From: Synechococcus sp. UW140
GTDB lineage: Bacteria > Cyanobacteriota > Cyanobacteriia > PCC-6307 > Cyanobiaceae
Length of the DNA stretch: 6,505 bases
Assembly (NCBI GenBank): GCA_945878795.1
Contig: CAMDWF010000131.1
Span: 1 to 6,505, forward strand
Direction: 5' to 3'
Of the stretch, positions 5,933 to 6,505 are shown piece by piece. The notes beneath the pieces are model-generated. The model was not told the origin of the DNA. It worked only from the letters and a program-made list of their open reading frames with translations, and did no database searches. Made by a program: the position numbers and the translations under genes. Positions within the stretch are counted from its first letter, which is position 1. Each line of letters starts with the position of its first letter.

Positions 5933-6505
5933 TCAGTTGGCAGCCACAGCGCCAAGGATGGTCTGGTTGATAACAACCCTGCCCACGGTGGTGAGAAGGT
6001 AACGGCTGATCAACGCACCTTCATCGTCGAAACGATCTCGACGTTGGCGCCATTGTTCAATCCGGGTGCCATCACTGAGAGTTTCTTCCTTAAGTGGAGT
6101 TTCGGCCTCATCATCATCATCGACTTGACCGTTGAAACGCACCCAAACCCAATCATGTAGATGGAGATGCTTCTCCTCAAAAGCTGCAATCACATCGCTG
6201 AGATCAGCGAAGGTTTTCGAACGATCTCCAAATTCAGGACGTAGTCGCGCCCTATCCACAGCCGTCAAGTAATAGGCGCCAAGCACCATATCTTGGGAAG
6301 GGGTAATAATTGGTTCGCCGGTTGCAGGTGAGAGGATGTTGTTGCTGGCCAGCATCAACATGCGAGCCTCGGTCTGGGCCTCAATCGCCAGGGGTACATG
6401 GACTGCCATCTGGTCACCATCAAAGTCGGCGTTGAAGGCTGGGCAAACCAGTGGATGCAGCTGAATTGCGCGACCATCAACAAGCTTTGGCTCAAAAGCC
6501 TGGAT
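5933..6505 (-). CDS. rpoC1: RNA polymerase gamma subunit (N-terminal part of split beta'), partial: C-terminal 190 residues
   Basis: In cyanobacteria the bacterial beta' subunit is split in two, and this gene encodes the N-terminal piece, which carries the catalytic magnesium site of cytoplasmic RNA polymerase. The gene runs off the right edge of the window. The frame stays open to base 6505 and ends with TGA at 5935-5933. Visible residues 25-31 are the invariant NADFDGD motif (bases 6413-6433), whose three Asp hold the active-site Mg2+; it continues QMAVHVPL. Further on come the conserved ARMLMLASNNIL and PSQDMVLGAYYLT blocks, then a C-terminus (TTVGRVVINQTI) typical of RpoC1. About 190 of an expected 620-635 residues are present, so the start and upstream control signals cannot be seen. 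The stop lies 59 nt before rpoC2, in the usual rpoB-rpoC1-rpoC2 order. No frameshift or missing active-site residue is seen. An internal Met at 6409 is not a start, because conserved sequence continues upstream of it. Confidence 0.98.
   Translation of the reverse strand: MQAFEPKLVDGRAIQLHPLVCPAFNADFDGDQMAVHVPLAIEAQTEARMLMLASNNILSPATGEPIITPSQDMVLGAYYLTAVDRARLRPEFGDRSKTFADLSDVIAAFEEKHLHLHDWVWVRFNGQVDDDDEAETPLKEETLSDGTRIEQWRQRRDRFDDEGALISRYLLTTVGRVVINQTILGAVAAN

Noticed and set aside
5749..5976. A 75-codon minus-strand frame spanning the rpoC1-rpoC2 spacer
   Set aside because: It overlaps both flanking genes out of frame, looks like low-complexity translation and has no ribosome binding site.
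1..6505. Search for tRNA/rRNA genes, CRISPR repeats, insertion sequences, attachment sites or defence genes
   Set aside because: None seen: apart from the left end, the window is packed with five same-strand genes in conserved cyanobacterial order, with no direct-repeat arrays or transposase frames.

Overview
The window is a stretch of core chromosome from a unicellular picocyanobacterium of the Synechococcus/Cyanobium (alpha-cyanobacterial) type. The evidence is the split RNA polymerase beta' subunit (a gamma subunit, RpoC1, followed by a separate RpoC2), the very large insertion inside the RpoC2 trigger loop, the close resemblance of RpoC2 to the marine/freshwater Synechococcus version, and a single-helix chlorophyll-binding protein (Hlip) directly behind it. 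GC content is fairly high (about 65-68% in parts of rlmN by hand count), which fits Cyanobium-like or high-GC Synechococcus lineages better than low-GC Prochlorococcus. The lineage is an inference from protein recognition, not from a search.

Layout: all five genes lie on the minus strand and read right to left. The end of rpoC1 (6505 to 5933, including the catalytic NADFDGD motif at the window edge) is followed by a 59-nt pyrimidine-rich spacer, then the complete rpoC2 (5873 to 1776, 1365 aa). A 63-aa Hlip gene (1783 to 1592) overlaps the end of rpoC2 by 8 nt. rlmN (1595 to 486 in my preferred reading) overlaps the Hlip stop by 4 nt. After 32 nt comes a 98-aa YciI-family gene (453 to 157). 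Positions 1-156 hold no gene I can support, only small stem-loops.

The tight spacing suggests one transcript running from the polymerase genes through the Hlip, RlmN and YciI-like genes. It would join transcription machinery, pigment/photosystem protection and a ribosome/tRNA methyltransferase. No promoter is visible; the rpo promoter would lie upstream of the window's right edge.

I see no mobile element, CRISPR array, RNA gene or new system. The points most worth a second look are a perfect 10-bp inverted repeat inside the Hlip gene, a Gln in place of the usual Asn in the Hlip chlorophyll-binding motif, the stop/start overlaps, and the apparent lack of a Shine-Dalgarno site before rpoC2.
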